From NCBI RefSeq assembly GCF_014199955.1, contig NZ_JACHOQ010000001.1, forward strand, positions 782,412 through 846,411: a stretch of DNA of 64,000 nt. The letters are read 5' to 3'. The position numbers were made by a program, and so were the translations under genes. This DNA comes from Brevundimonas aurantiaca (GTDB lineage: Bacteria > Pseudomonadota > Alphaproteobacteria > Caulobacterales > Caulobacteraceae). The notes under the pieces are model-generated. The model did no database searches. It was not told the DNA's origin and saw only the letters and a list, made by a program, of their open reading frames with translations. How positions within the stretch are numbered: position 1 is the first letter of the stretch; the number at the start of each line of letters is the position of its first letter. Below, one piece after another: positions 52,114-60,750 of the stretch.

Positions 52114-52872
52114 TCAGGACGCCGCCTCGCCCAGGGCCATAAGCCCCGCCCGCGACGGGCACAGGTCGGCGATGACGCAGGCCAGGCATTTGGGCCGGCG
52201 CGCCGTGCAGGTGTAGCGCCCGTGCAGGATCAACCAATGGTGGGCCTTGGGCAGCCACGGCTCCGGCACGACTTGGAACAGCTGGGCCTCCACCTTGTCC
52301 GGCGTATTGGCGTTGGCCAGCCCCAGCCGGTGCGAGACGCGGAAGACATGGGTGTCCACGGCGATGGCGGCCTCGATCCCCAGTTCGTTCAGCACCACCG
52401 AGGCGGTCTTTCGCCCCACGCCCGGCAGGGCCTGGAGATCGGTTCGGTTCAGCGGAACCTCGCCGCCGTGTTGCTCCAGCACGATCCGGCTCAGGGCGAT
52501 GACGTTGCGCGCCTTGCCGCGATAGAGGCCGATGGAGGCGATGTAGGGAACCAGTCCCTCCTCCCCGAGAGCCAGCATCTTTTCCGGCGTGTCCGCGACC
52601 TGGAACAGCCGGTCGGTGGCCTTGTTGACCGCGACGTCCGTGGTCTGGGCCGACAGGGCGACGGCGACGACCAGGGTGAAGGGGTTGGAGAAGTTCAGCT
52701 CGGTCTTCGGCTCGGGCATGACGCCGGACAGCCGTTCGAAGATGGTCTCGACCCGGTCCTCGTCAGGCGGCCAGCGCAGCACGGGAACCGAGGCGCCGGT
52801 CATAACCGCCGGGCGTTTCGGGCCGGGCTTAAGCGGCTTGGCGGCTGTTTTTCTGGACTTGGTCGGCGTCAT
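52114..52872 (-). CDS. nth: endonuclease III, Nth
   Basis: A 252-residue base-excision DNA glycosylase/AP lyase. It has the helix-hairpin-helix LPGVGRKTASVVLNELG with the catalytic Lys, the catalytic Asp in AVDTHVFRVSHRLG, and a terminal 4Fe-4S site CTARRPKCLACVIADLC. The first 40 residues are a basic, Lys/Pro-rich extension (MTPTKSRKTAAKPLK). The start overlaps the stop of the amine oxidase gene by four bases. Confidence 0.95.
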   Translation of the reverse strand: MTPTKSRKTAAKPLKPGPKRPAVMTGASVPVLRWPPDEDRVETIFERLSGVMPEPKTELNFSNPFTLVVAVALSAQTTDVAVNKATDRLFQVADTPEKMLALGEEGLVPYIASIGLYRGKARNVIALSRIVLEQHGGEVPLNRTDLQALPGVGRKTASVVLNELGIEAAIAVDTHVFRVSHRLGLANANTPDKVEAQLFQVVPEPWLPKAHHWLILHGRYTCTARRPKCLACVIADLCPSRAGLMALGEAAS

Positions 52873-54185
52873 GACTCGCTGTCGCCGTCGTCGCGGCGCG
52901 GGTCAAGACCCAGGGTCGCCAACCCTTGGGCTTTCAGGGCCGCGTCCGCCGCCCGCTCGCCCTCCATCCAGGCGCCGTGGGCCGTGCCGTAATAGACCGG
53001 CGCCGTCGCCTCGCCCGCCAGGAAGATCCGGTCCTCGACCGCGATCCGCAGCTTCGCCCGGTCCCCCGCATGGCCCGGCAGGGCATGGGAATAGGCGCCG
53101 CGCGACCAAGGATCGACGCCCCAGTTCGACACCGCCGCAGCCTCCAGCCGCCGCCTCATGTTGGACCCCAGGGCCGCGACCAGTTCGGACACGGCGAAGT
53201 CGACCAGGGCGGCGGGCCCCTGCGCCTCCAGCCCCCAGGCCAGGTCGGCGCCGAAATAGGCTTCTATCATCGGCCGTCCGAACGGTCGCAGATGATAGCC
53301 GCCGGTCTCGGCCGTGTCGGTCCGCGTCCACAGCTGGGTGTCGGGCTGGAAATCGCCTGCGCCCCGCACCGTCATATGCACCTTGGACGCCAGGCCCAGG
53401 GGCACGCCCGCCGTCGCCTCCAGCCAGGCCGGAACCGGCGGCTCGATCCGCACCGCCTCGGCGGCCATCAGGCTGTTGGGGACCGTCAGGATCACGGCCC
53501 GCGCCGTCAGCTCGCCCCGGCTGGTCTCCAGCCGCAAAAGGGGGCCGGAGCGGTCGATGCGCCGCACGGCGCAGTCGCGCACCACGGCGTCCGACACCGC
53601 CTCGCCCAGCCGGGCGATCAGCCGGCCATAGCCCTCGCGCACCCGCCAGTTCACCCCGGTGTCGCCATAGGCGTCATAGTCCAGGCTGGACACCTCGGCG
53701 AACCGCGCCCCGTTCAGGGCGCCCGAGATGGCGTCCATCCGGGCGTTCCAGCGGCAGTCGGGATCGAAGAAGTCAGAGGCTGGCCGGTCTTCACCCCGCG
53801 CCGCCGCTTCGCTTACGCGCTGATCGAAGGCGGCGAAGGCCTCGCCGAACTCGGCCAGGTCGGCGCGCGTGATCTCGTGATCGAAGGCCTGGGTCCGCCA
53901 CGGCGGCGGGGTCTGGTCCAGGGTCAGGCCCTCGGCCTCCACCCGCCGGGCCAGGACATTGTCGTCGGCCGAGTGCAGCCAGCCGCAGCCCATGTCCAGG
54001 CCCTCGCCTTCGACCTGGGCCGTCCAGGCGCGCCCGCCGATCCGGTCGCGCGCCTCCAGCACCAGAACCGACAGGCCGGGCCGCACCAGCCGCCGCGCGG
54101 CGGCGATCCCCGCCGCCCCTGCCCCGACGACCGCCACATCGACTTCGGACGGCAGGGGATTCGAAGCTCGGGCGCGGTCGGTCAT
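52869..54185 (-). CDS. flavin-containing amine oxidase
   Basis: A 438-residue FAD oxidoreductase. The N-terminal VDVAVVGAGAAGIAAARRLV is followed by LVLEARDRIGGRAW, the typical amine-oxidase opening, and the C-terminal FAD segment reads IFLAGEATAPVYYGTAHGAWMEGERAA. The product is probably cytoplasmic or released without a classical signal peptide. The start at 54185 is chosen since upstream codons to 54290 are not family-like. The gene overlaps nth by four bases. Confidence 0.9.
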   Translation of the reverse strand: MTDRARASNPLPSEVDVAVVGAGAAGIAAARRLVRPGLSVLVLEARDRIGGRAWTAQVEGEGLDMGCGWLHSADDNVLARRVEAEGLTLDQTPPPWRTQAFDHEITRADLAEFGEAFAAFDQRVSEAAARGEDRPASDFFDPDCRWNARMDAISGALNGARFAEVSSLDYDAYGDTGVNWRVREGYGRLIARLGEAVSDAVVRDCAVRRIDRSGPLLRLETSRGELTARAVILTVPNSLMAAEAVRIEPPVPAWLEATAGVPLGLASKVHMTVRGAGDFQPDTQLWTRTDTAETGGYHLRPFGRPMIEAYFGADLAWGLEAQGPAALVDFAVSELVAALGSNMRRRLEAAAVSNWGVDPWSRGAYSHALPGHAGDRAKLRIAVEDRIFLAGEATAPVYYGTAHGAWMEGERAADAALKAQGLATLGLDPRRDDGDSES

Positions 54186-54247
54186 GAGGCGAGGACATAC
54201 ACGAAAACCAGGCGTGATCGGGCTTCTGGCGATTGGAGATTGATTTT

Positions 54248-54263
54248 TGGACGGCGACGTCCA
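54248..54263. promoter_or_regulatory. inverted repeat before emrA, candidate TetR operator
   Basis: TGGACG-GCGA-CGTCCA, 6-bp perfect arms, flanked by T runs, lies 45 bases before emrA and 62 bases from the divergent amine oxidase gene. The tetR-type gene at the end of the emr operon is the obvious candidate regulator. Confidence 0.5.
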
Positions 54264-54308
54264 TTTTAGCGCCGCTTCAAAACGCCGCACCCTCCCCCGG
54301 ATGTCCCC

Positions 54309-55388
54309 ATGTCGCCTGAACTGAAGAAACGCCTGCCGCTGTTCGCCGCGATCCTCGTTGGCCTCGCCCTGATCGCGGGCGGGATCGTCTGGTGGCTGAA
54401 CGGCCAGAGGTGGGAGAGCACCGACAACGCCTTCGTCCAGGCCGACACCACCCTGGTCAGCCCCCAGCTGGCCGGCCGGGTGACCGAGGTCCTGGTCGGC
54501 GACAACCAGCGGGTCGAGGCCGGTCAGGTCCTGGTCAAGCTGGACGACAGCGACCAGCGCGCCGAACTGATCCGCGCCGAAGCCAATCTTCAGGCGGCCA
54601 TCGCCGCCGTCGGCAATGTCGACGCCCAGGCCGAGCAGGAGAAGGCGACCGTCGCCGCCCGCGCCGCCGCCGTGGCCCAGGCCCGCGCCCAGGCCGGCCT
54701 GGCCCGCGCCGAGGTCGACCGCTACGGCAAGCTGGCCCAGCAGGGCTGGGTCTCGCAGCAGCGGATCCAGACCGAACGCGCCACCGCCGTCACCGCTGAC
54801 GCCGCCGTGGCCCAGGCCCAGGCCGCCCTGGTCGCCGAACAGCGCACCGCCGGGGTGCTGGGCTCAACCCGCGAACAGAGCGTCGCCGCCGTCGAACAGG
54901 CCCGCGCCCAGGTCGAAAAGGCCCGCATCGCTCTGGACCGCACGGTGATCCGCGCCCCCATCGCCGGCGTCGTCGGGGCCCGCAGCGTCCGCCCCGGCCA
55001 GTTCGTCAACGCCGGAACCCAGCTGCTGTCGATCGTGCCCCTGACCCGGACCTATATCGTCGCCAACTTCAAGGAGACCCAGCTGGACCGGATGCGGCTG
55101 GGCCAAACCGTCGAGATTTCCGCCGACGCCTTCCCCGGCCGCAAGATCGAAGGCCGGATCGACAGCTTCGCCCCCGCCACCGGTTCCGAATTCGCCCTGA
55201 TCCCGGTCGAGAACGCCACCGGCAACTTCACCAAGATCACCCAGCGCGTACCTGTTCGGATCGTCGTCAGCGGCGCCGACCGGAACCTGGCCCTGCGCCC
55301 CGGTCTGTCGGTGGACGTCAAGGTGGATCTGAAGAGCCAGGGCGGCGCGAGCTTCGCCGAGGCCTCTCTGACGGCGCCCCGCCCGTGA
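54309..55388 (+). CDS. emrA: EmrA-type membrane fusion protein
   Basis: A 359-residue HlyD-family adaptor with an N-terminal inner-membrane helix (LFAAILVGLALIAGGIVWWL), biotinyl-lipoyl half-motifs (DTTLVSPQLAGRVTEVLVGDNQRVEAGQVL and VIRAPIAGVVGARSVRPGQFVNAG), a long Ala/Gln/Glu coiled coil (about 85-210) and a terminal beta barrel. It bridges EmrB to an outer-membrane channel. Its stop overlaps the emrB GTG by four bases. Confidence 0.92.
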   Translation: MSPELKKRLPLFAAILVGLALIAGGIVWWLNGQRWESTDNAFVQADTTLVSPQLAGRVTEVLVGDNQRVEAGQVLVKLDDSDQRAELIRAEANLQAAIAAVGNVDAQAEQEKATVAARAAAVAQARAQAGLARAEVDRYGKLAQQGWVSQQRIQTERATAVTADAAVAQAQAALVAEQRTAGVLGSTREQSVAAVEQARAQVEKARIALDRTVIRAPIAGVVGARSVRPGQFVNAGTQLLSIVPLTRTYIVANFKETQLDRMRLGQTVEISADAFPGRKIEGRIDSFAPATGSEFALIPVENATGNFTKITQRVPVRIVVSGADRNLALRPGLSVDVKVDLKSQGGASFAEASLTAPRP

Positions 55389-56995
55389 CCGCCGCCGCCC
55401 CCGCCGCCTCAGGCGGGGCCCCGTCCGACGCCAGGGCCCCCGTCGCCGGCCATCCCGAGATCAACTGGACCATGCTGCTGCTGGGCTTCGCCGGCATGGT
55501 GGTGGGCCAGTTCATGGCCATCCTCGACATCCAGATCGTCGCCGCCTCCCTGCCCCAGATCCAGGCCGGGGTCGGCGCCTCGGCCGACGAGATCAGCTGG
55601 ATCCAGACCGCCTATCTGATCCCCGAAGTCGTCATGATCCCCCTGTCCGGCTTCCTGTCACGGCTCTGGGGCACCCAGCGGCTGTTCCTCGCCTCCTGCG
55701 CCGGCTTCGTCCTGATGAGCGTGGCCACCGGCCTGTCGACGTCCATCGACATGATGATCCTGTTCCGGGCCATCCAGGGCTTCGTCGGCGGGGCCATGAT
55801 CCCGACCGTCTTCGCCGTGGCCTTCACCGCCTTTCCGCCGGACAAGCGGGTCACGGCCAGCGTGGTCATGGGCCTGATCGTCACCCTGGCCCCCACCGTC
55901 GGCCCGACCCTCGGCGGCCACCTGACCGAGTGGCTCAGCTGGCGCTGGCTGTTCTTCATCAATGTGGGGCCGGGCCTGCTGGTCCTCTTCCTGGTCGGAC
56001 GGTACGGGAACTTCGACAAGGGCGACCCGTCCCTGGCCAAGGGGTTCGACTGGTGGGGCCTGGGCCTGATGGCCGCCTTCCTGATGTCGATGCAATATGT
56101 GCTCGAGGAGGGCGCCAAGAACGACTGGTTCGACGACACCCATATCCTGATGCTGACGGTCGTCGCCGCCGTGGCCGGGCCGATCTTCGTCTGGCGCTCC
56201 CTGACCTATCGCCAGCCGATCGTCGAGCTGCGCGCCTTCGGCAACCGCAACTTCCTGGTCGGCTTCGTCATGACCTTCACGGTCGGCTTCGCCCTGTTCG
56301 GCGGCACCTTCCTGTTGCCCCTCTTCCTGGGGCGGGTGCGGGAGTATTCGTCGTCGGAAGTGGGCACGACCATGGTCGTCTCGGGTCTTGCGATGTTCGC
56401 CACCGCCCCCTTCGCCGGGCGCCTGGTGCGCCGGATGGACGCGCGGATCCTGATGTTCGGCGGCTTCATGCTGTGCGCCTGGGGCATGTGGGAGGCGCGG
56501 ATCGTCACCGACGACTGGGGCTTCTGGGAGTTCGCCTCGGTCCAGGCTTTCCGCGGGGTCGGCGTCATGCTGGCCATGATCGCCTCACAGCAGGTGACCA
56601 TGGCCACCCTGCCGCCGCACATGGTCAAGAACGCCTCGGGCCTGGTCAACCTGTCGCGCAATGTCGGCGGCGCCTTCGGCCTGGCGATCCTGAACACCGG
56701 CCTGACCACCAATACGGCCATCCATATGGGCGAACTGACCAGCGGCATCGCCCAGGGCGACCAGGCCATGCGCAACATGATGGCCGGCATGGCCCAGCGC
56801 TTCGCCGGCACCATCGACCCGGCCGCTTCGGCGATGAAGGCCGTCTATGGCATCCTGCAGAAACAGGCCACGACCATGGCCTTCGGCGACGCCTTCGCCT
56901 TGCTGGGCATCATGTGCGCCGGCGCCGCCTTCGTCACCCTGCTGGCCCAGCCGGTCAAGGCCCAACCGGGCGCGCCCCCGTCGGACGCCCACTGA
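55385..56995 (+). CDS. emrB: EmrB-type DHA2 drug/H+ antiporter
   Basis: A 536-residue protein of the 14-helix DHA2 major facilitator family. The motif block LSGFLSRLWGTQRLFLAS and the following GGAMIPTVFAVAFTAFPPDKR and VGPTLGGHLTEWLSWRWLFFINVGPG segments match EmrB. It exports hydrophobic toxic compounds, with EmrA and an outer-membrane protein. GTG start, coupled to emrA. The tetR-type gene starts one base inside its stop. Confidence 0.93.
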   Translation: MTAAAPAASGGAPSDARAPVAGHPEINWTMLLLGFAGMVVGQFMAILDIQIVAASLPQIQAGVGASADEISWIQTAYLIPEVVMIPLSGFLSRLWGTQRLFLASCAGFVLMSVATGLSTSIDMMILFRAIQGFVGGAMIPTVFAVAFTAFPPDKRVTASVVMGLIVTLAPTVGPTLGGHLTEWLSWRWLFFINVGPGLLVLFLVGRYGNFDKGDPSLAKGFDWWGLGLMAAFLMSMQYVLEEGAKNDWFDDTHILMLTVVAAVAGPIFVWRSLTYRQPIVELRAFGNRNFLVGFVMTFTVGFALFGGTFLLPLFLGRVREYSSSEVGTTMVVSGLAMFATAPFAGRLVRRMDARILMFGGFMLCAWGMWEARIVTDDWGFWEFASVQAFRGVGVMLAMIASQQVTMATLPPHMVKNASGLVNLSRNVGGAFGLAILNTGLTTNTAIHMGELTSGIAQGDQAMRNMMAGMAQRFAGTIDPAASAMKAVYGILQKQATTMAFGDAFALLGIMCAGAAFVTLLAQPVKAQPGAPPSDAH

Positions 56996-57609
56996 TGGCG
57001 CGCCGGCGGGGCCAGGTCGACGAGAAGAAGAGCGAGGCCATCCTCGACGCCGCCGCGGCCCTGTTCGCGGACAAGGGTCTGGCCGTGTCGATGGAGGAGA
57101 TCGCCCGCGTCGCGGGGGTGTCGAAACAAACGGTCTACAACCGGTTCGCCACCAAGCTGGACCTGGCCCGGGCCATGGCCAGCCAGAAGTCCGACGCCAT
57201 CGTCGCGCCGCTGAAGTCGGCCGCCCCCCCGGCCGAGGTGCTGGAGGCCCTGGCCCGGCTGCTGCTGGACCGGGTCTGCCACCCGGACAAGGTCGGCTCG
57301 ATGCGCGGCGTCGCCCTGCTGTCGGCCGAGGCGCCCGAACTGGCCCAGGCCGTCTACGAGGCCGGCCCCTTGCGCAGCCTGAACCTGCTGTCGGCCTGGC
57401 TGGCGGACCAGACCCGCGCCGGCCGGCTGAACGTGCCCGATCCGGACGAAGCGGCCGAGATGTTCTCGGGCCTGGTCCTGGGCCACGGCCATCTGCGGGC
57501 CATGCTGAACGTGCCTCAGATCGACGAGGCCCGCCGCGACCGCCGCGCCCGCGAGGCCGCCCGCCTCTTCGTCACGGCCTATGCGCCCCCTTCAGATCGC
57601 GCTAGTTGA
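56995..57609 (+). CDS. TetR/AcrR family regulator of the emr operon
   Basis: A 204-residue repressor with an N-terminal TetR domain: EKKSEAILDAAAALFADKGLAVSMEEIARVAGVSKQTVYNRFATK contains the helix-turn-helix (about 28-52). The C-terminal ligand domain ends AARLFVTAYAPP. Its start overlaps the emrB stop, so it is co-produced with the pump it probably represses through the repeat at 54248-54263. Confidence 0.9.
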   Translation: MARRRGQVDEKKSEAILDAAAALFADKGLAVSMEEIARVAGVSKQTVYNRFATKLDLARAMASQKSDAIVAPLKSAAPPAEVLEALARLLLDRVCHPDKVGSMRGVALLSAEAPELAQAVYEAGPLRSLNLLSAWLADQTRAGRLNVPDPDEAAEMFSGLVLGHGHLRAMLNVPQIDEARRDRRAREAARLFVTAYAPPSDRAS

Positions 57610-57633
57610 GACGGGTCGCGTAAAGGAGTTCCC

Positions 57634-58419
57634 ATGCTGATCCACCTGTCGTCCTGGCCCGAGATCGACGCCCGCATCGCCTCTGACCAGCCCCTGTCCA
57701 AGACGATCGTGGTTCCCATCGGCTCCAATGAGCAACACGGCCCGACGGGCCTTCTGGGCACCGACTGGCTGTGTCCCGAGATCATCGCCCATGAGGCCGA
57801 GCGCGCCGACGCCGCCCTGACGGTGGCCCCGACCTTCAACATCGGCATGGCCCAGCATCACCTGGCCTTCGCCGGGACCATCTCCCTGCGGCCTTCCACC
57901 TTCATGGCCGCCATCACCGACTGGGTCTCGTCGCTGAGCCGGCACGGGTTCGAGCGGATCTATTTCCTGAACGGCCACGGCGGGAACGTCGCCACCATCG
58001 AGGCGACCTTCTCGGAAATCTACGCCGAATGGAGCTTCGTCGAGGACGAACCCCCGTTTGTTCTGAAGCTGAAGAACTGGTGGGACCTGCCGGGCGTCCA
58101 GGCCCTGTGCAACCAGATCTTCCCGACCGGCCACGGCATGCACGCGACCCCGTCCGAGATCGCCGTGACCCAGGCCGCCTATCCCGACCGGATCAAGACG
58201 GCCGACTACAGCCCCCAGATCGCGCCCAGCGGCCCGATCCGCGACGCCCTGGATTATCGCGCCCGCTTCCCCGACGGCCGCATCGGCTCCGACCCGGCCC
58301 AGGCCAGCCCCGAAAAGGGCCGCCGCATCATTGATCTGGCGGTCCCCGCCCTGCTGTCCGACGTCGCGGCCTTCGCCGCCGAGACTCGGCCCCAAGCCTT
58401 GTCGGGAGCCGGGTTCTGA
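57634..58419 (+). CDS. creatininase family amidohydrolase
   Basis: A 261-residue metal-dependent hydrolase of the creatininase/MftE family. Metal and catalytic residues are in GSNEQHGPTGLLGTDW (Glu, His and Asp), FLNGHGGN and ATPSEIAVTQ. The physiological substrate (creatinine-like cyclic amide or a peptide) cannot be read from sequence. It follows tetR by 24 bases. Confidence 0.88.
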   Translation: MLIHLSSWPEIDARIASDQPLSKTIVVPIGSNEQHGPTGLLGTDWLCPEIIAHEAERADAALTVAPTFNIGMAQHHLAFAGTISLRPSTFMAAITDWVSSLSRHGFERIYFLNGHGGNVATIEATFSEIYAEWSFVEDEPPFVLKLKNWWDLPGVQALCNQIFPTGHGMHATPSEIAVTQAAYPDRIKTADYSPQIAPSGPIRDALDYRARFPDGRIGSDPAQASPEKGRRIIDLAVPALLSDVAAFAAETRPQALSGAGF

Positions 58420-58457
58420 GCCGCAGGGCCCGCGTCCCCGCCGCCGTCGCGCCGGCG

Positions 58458-58889
58458 GTGCTGGGCGCCGAACTGCTGAACGCCTCGGCCCAGGTGATCG
58501 CCGCCCGCACCGGGCGAATGGTTCAGGGGCTGACCGATCCGGCCGGACAGGATCTGGCCGAGCTGTCGCTGATGACGACCGAGAAGACCGAGGCCCTGGC
58601 CGCCGCCGCCGCCGCCCTGTCGGTTCGCGCGGGCGCCGTCGGCGAACGCCTGGGCCAGGCGGCCCTGGACGAGGGGGCGCGGGCGATGCAGGCCGCGACC
58701 GAGATCGCCTGCGCCCTGACCCCCGCCGCGGCCGCCCAGGCCCAGTTCCGCTACGCCCTGGGCTGGTGGAGCCGCGCCGCCGGCCAGACCCTGACCCTGA
58801 GCGCCGAACTGACCCAGGCCCAGACCGCCGCCCTGACCCCCATCCACAAGACCGCCGTCGCCAACGCCAAACGGCTGAGGAAGCGCTGA
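58458..58889 (+). CDS. phasin-family granule-associated protein
   Basis: A 143-residue helical protein, Ala-rich, with LNASAQVIAARTGRMVQGLTDPAGQ and a central LMTTEKTEALAAAAAAL region resembling phasins that coat polyhydroxybutyrate granules. The GTG at 58458 is a workable start; an in-frame CTG at 58416 would add 14 residues and overlap the creatininase stop. PHB use is supported by phaZ in this window. Family assignment is moderate. Confidence 0.68.
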   Translation: MLGAELLNASAQVIAARTGRMVQGLTDPAGQDLAELSLMTTEKTEALAAAAAALSVRAGAVGERLGQAALDEGARAMQAATEIACALTPAAAAQAQFRYALGWWSRAAGQTLTLSAELTQAQTAALTPIHKTAVANAKRLRKR

Positions 58890-58900
58890 AGCGGACGACT

Positions 58901-58954
58901 GTCTCCCCCCGCTCTTGCGGGGAGGGGGACCGCGCGCAGCGGGGTGAAGGGGCT
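58901..58954. repeat. family A repeat, single arm
   Basis: One arm, CTCCCCCCGCTCTTGCGGGG then AGGGGGACCGC, with no facing partner, just after the phasin gene. Confidence 0.75.
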
Positions 58955-58973
58955 CTCACCGCCCCCCCTGCTC

Positions 58974-59081
58974 CGTCATCCTCGGGCTTGACCCGAGGAC
59001 CGGGCGCCGATCGGGCGCTGCGCCAGGATCATCGCACCAGCGGCGGACCGCTCGATTCTCGGGCCAAGCCCGAGGATGACG
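58974..59081. repeat. family C intergenic inverted repeat, copy 3
   Basis: Arms CGTCATCCTCGGGCTTGACC and GGGCCAAGCCCGAGGATGAC enclose about 70 bases. The arm at the right has one substitution (GGGCC for GGGTC). With the adjacent family A arm it fills most of 58890-59176, where I see no gene. Confidence 0.87.
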
Positions 59082-59176
59082 GCTTGGGGTCCAAAGGCGG
59101 ACATTGCGAAGGACTGTTTGGGGTGGAAAGTGGACCCAAAGTCGCTCACGCTCGCAGGGTGCTTAAAGGGACGATT

Positions 59177-59512
59177 ATGTTCAGACCTATCCGGTTTCTC
59201 ATCGCGTCCAACAAGGCCGCGTTAGTCGGCCTGTCGCTCACACTCGCTATTGGAGTGGCGATCAGCCTGCTTTTGGTTTCCGTCCCGGAAGAGGGAACAT
59301 CAACAGGCCGAGTGACGTCATTGGGTTTGACTGAGGGCAAGACGGGTTCGCGTCCACTCGCCGTTGTCAGTGTGGACGGTGAAACTGCGCAGGTCCGAGT
59401 TCCGCGACACGTTGAGTGCCGCGTGGGACAGCGGGTCGCACTGGTTCGACAGCGAAGCCTATCAGGTCCGCGCTATGGCGTTGCAATACAACCTCGCCCT
59501 TGCTTCGACTAA
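59177..59512 (+). CDS. small membrane-anchored protein of low local GC
   Basis: A 111-residue protein: a basic start MFRPIRFLIASNK, one membrane segment (AALVGLSLTLAIGVAISLLLV, residues 14-34) and a soluble beta-rich tail with SVDGETAQVRVPRHVECRVGQRVALVRQRSLSGPRY, which resembles a small OB-fold-like barrel. A second Cys lies at the end (RPCFD). Codon usage has more A/T at third positions than neighbours. It lies alone between two repeats. I do not recognise a named family. Confidence 0.7.
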   Translation: MFRPIRFLIASNKAALVGLSLTLAIGVAISLLLVSVPEEGTSTGRVTSLGLTEGKTGSRPLAVVSVDGETAQVRVPRHVECRVGQRVALVRQRSLSGPRYGVAIQPRPCFD

Positions 59513-59580
59513 GGTCCGCTAAGGGTCGATTTGCGAAATCAACGTCTGACCTCACAACGGACGCTGCCGCGCTCTCCTGT

Positions 59581-59628
59581 CTCCTCCCCGCTTGCGGGGA
59601 GGGGGACCGCGAAGCGGTGGAGGGGTTC
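59581..59628. repeat. family A repeat, single arm
   Basis: One arm, CTCCTCCCCGCTTGCGGGGA followed by GGGGGACCGCGAAGCGGTGG, without a facing partner, between the small membrane protein gene and the YdeI-type gene. Confidence 0.75.
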
Positions 59629-59684
59629 TGGACGCCGCAGAGGCCGGCCTTGCGATTTGGACGGGAGGCGGACCCGAAGGCCGC

Positions 59685-59960
59685 CTAAGCCGCGCCCGTC
59701 CCCTCCTCGCGATGAGGGCACCCCGGCCAGCAGCAGGGGCGGCGCTTGCCGTCGCTCAGGTTCTCGCGGCCCCAGTCGATCCGCTTCAGCCGGGTCTCGG
59801 TCTTCTTCGCCGACTCGACCCAGCAAATCCATTCGTTGCGGGCCAGGGGCGTGATCGACATCCAGGTGGCGCAGGCGGCGACGTCACGGCTCACCGCCTC
59901 CGCCAGATCGGCGGGCAGGTCATGAACCACGCCTCCGGGCAGGTCTGTCGGATCAGCCAT
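59685..59960 (-). CDS. YdeI/OmpD-associated family short protein
   Basis: A 91-residue protein matching the C-terminal part of YdeI-type proteins: LARNEWICWVESAKKTETRLKRI followed by LSDGKRRPCCWPGCPHR. It is much shorter than full YdeI proteins (about 200 residues) and carries only this module, with three Cys near the end. It stands alone on the minus strand. Confidence 0.75.
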   Translation of the reverse strand: MADPTDLPGGVVHDLPADLAEAVSRDVAACATWMSITPLARNEWICWVESAKKTETRLKRIDWGRENLSDGKRRPCCWPGCPHREEGTGAA

Positions 59961-60018
59961 GCCGGGAGGGTCTCAGCCCCTGGCGTGCGACGCAAGCCGT
60001 TTCGCCGCCTCCCCGCCG

Positions 60019-60633
60019 TCAGGCGACCTCGACCACCTTCAGCCTGGGCTTCTTGGCCTTGCCGGGCTTGGCCGGGCGGACCGCCTTCTTGGCGGCCTTT
60101 TCGGCCTTCTTGGCTTCCTTCTCGGCCAGTTTCGCGGCCTTCTTGGCGGCCTTGGCCTCAGCCTTGGCGGCGTCGGGGGCGGCGTCGGCGGCGGCGGCCA
60201 GTTCGGCCAGTTGCGCCAGGAAGGCGTCGCGCTGGCCCTTGGGCAGCAGGGCCATGATCCGTTTGTCGGCGGTCTCGACCAGGGGGCGGGCGGCCTCCAG
60301 TCGGGCGGCGCCCTCCGGCGACAGACGAACCGCCTTGGCGCGGGCGTCCAGGGTCGAGCGTTCGCGCTCCAGGAGGCCCTTGGCGGTCATCCGGGTGACC
60401 AGATCCGCCAGGGTCGAACGGTCGATGCCGGTCATCCGCACCAGTTCGGTCTGGGTCAGGCCGGCCTTCAGCGAGGCGGCCTCAAGCACGGCGAACTGGC
60501 GCTGGGTCAGGCCGTCGGGGCCCATTTCCTCGGAATAGATGTCCAGCGCCAGCTGCAGCGCCCGGTGCATCAGATGGCTGGGCGAGGTTCCCAGCGGCCC
60601 GACCTTCCGCGCCGCCTTGCCAGACTTGACCAT
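60019..60633 (-). CDS. MarR family regulator with Ala/Lys-rich C-terminal tail
   Basis: A 204-residue protein. Residues about 1-145 are a MarR domain (GPDGLTQRQFAVLEAASLKAGLTQTELVRMTGIDRSTLADLVTRMTAKGLLER with wing RERSTLDARAKAVRLSPEG). The last 55 residues are nearly all Ala, Lys and Glu (AKAEAKAAKKAAKLAEKEAK and repeats), resembling histone H1 or AlgP tails, so non-specific DNA contact is likely. Start 60633 has GGGGGA eight bases upstream; an in-frame Met at 60666 lacks a site. It lies before ispZ on the same strand direction but 85 bases away, transcribed apart from it. Confidence 0.87.
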   Translation of the reverse strand: MVKSGKAARKVGPLGTSPSHLMHRALQLALDIYSEEMGPDGLTQRQFAVLEAASLKAGLTQTELVRMTGIDRSTLADLVTRMTAKGLLERERSTLDARAKAVRLSPEGAARLEAARPLVETADKRIMALLPKGQRDAFLAQLAELAAAADAAPDAAKAEAKAAKKAAKLAEKEAKKAEKAAKKAVRPAKPGKAKKPRLKVVEVA

Positions 60634-60703
60634 ATCGACCGTCCCCCGAGTGTCTTTCGTCCGCATGCGTATCAGCGGGGCTTTACGATTTGACGCGAGA
60701 AGT

Positions 60704-60721
60704 ATGTCGGTTACGCGACAT
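60704..60721. promoter_or_regulatory. inverted repeat upstream of the MarR gene
   Basis: ATGTCG-GTTACG-CGACAT with 6-bp perfect arms, about 70 bases upstream of the MarR-type gene start. The position and symmetry suit an autoregulatory MarR site. Confidence 0.4.
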
Positions 60722-60750
60722 TTTGTCTGTGAGCTCCCGTCATTCAGCCA

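Noticed and set aside
58331..59512. A 393-residue open frame through the phasin and repeat region
   Set aside because: Its first part is Arg/Pro-rich shadow sequence. Only the last 111 codons from 59177 look like a real protein.
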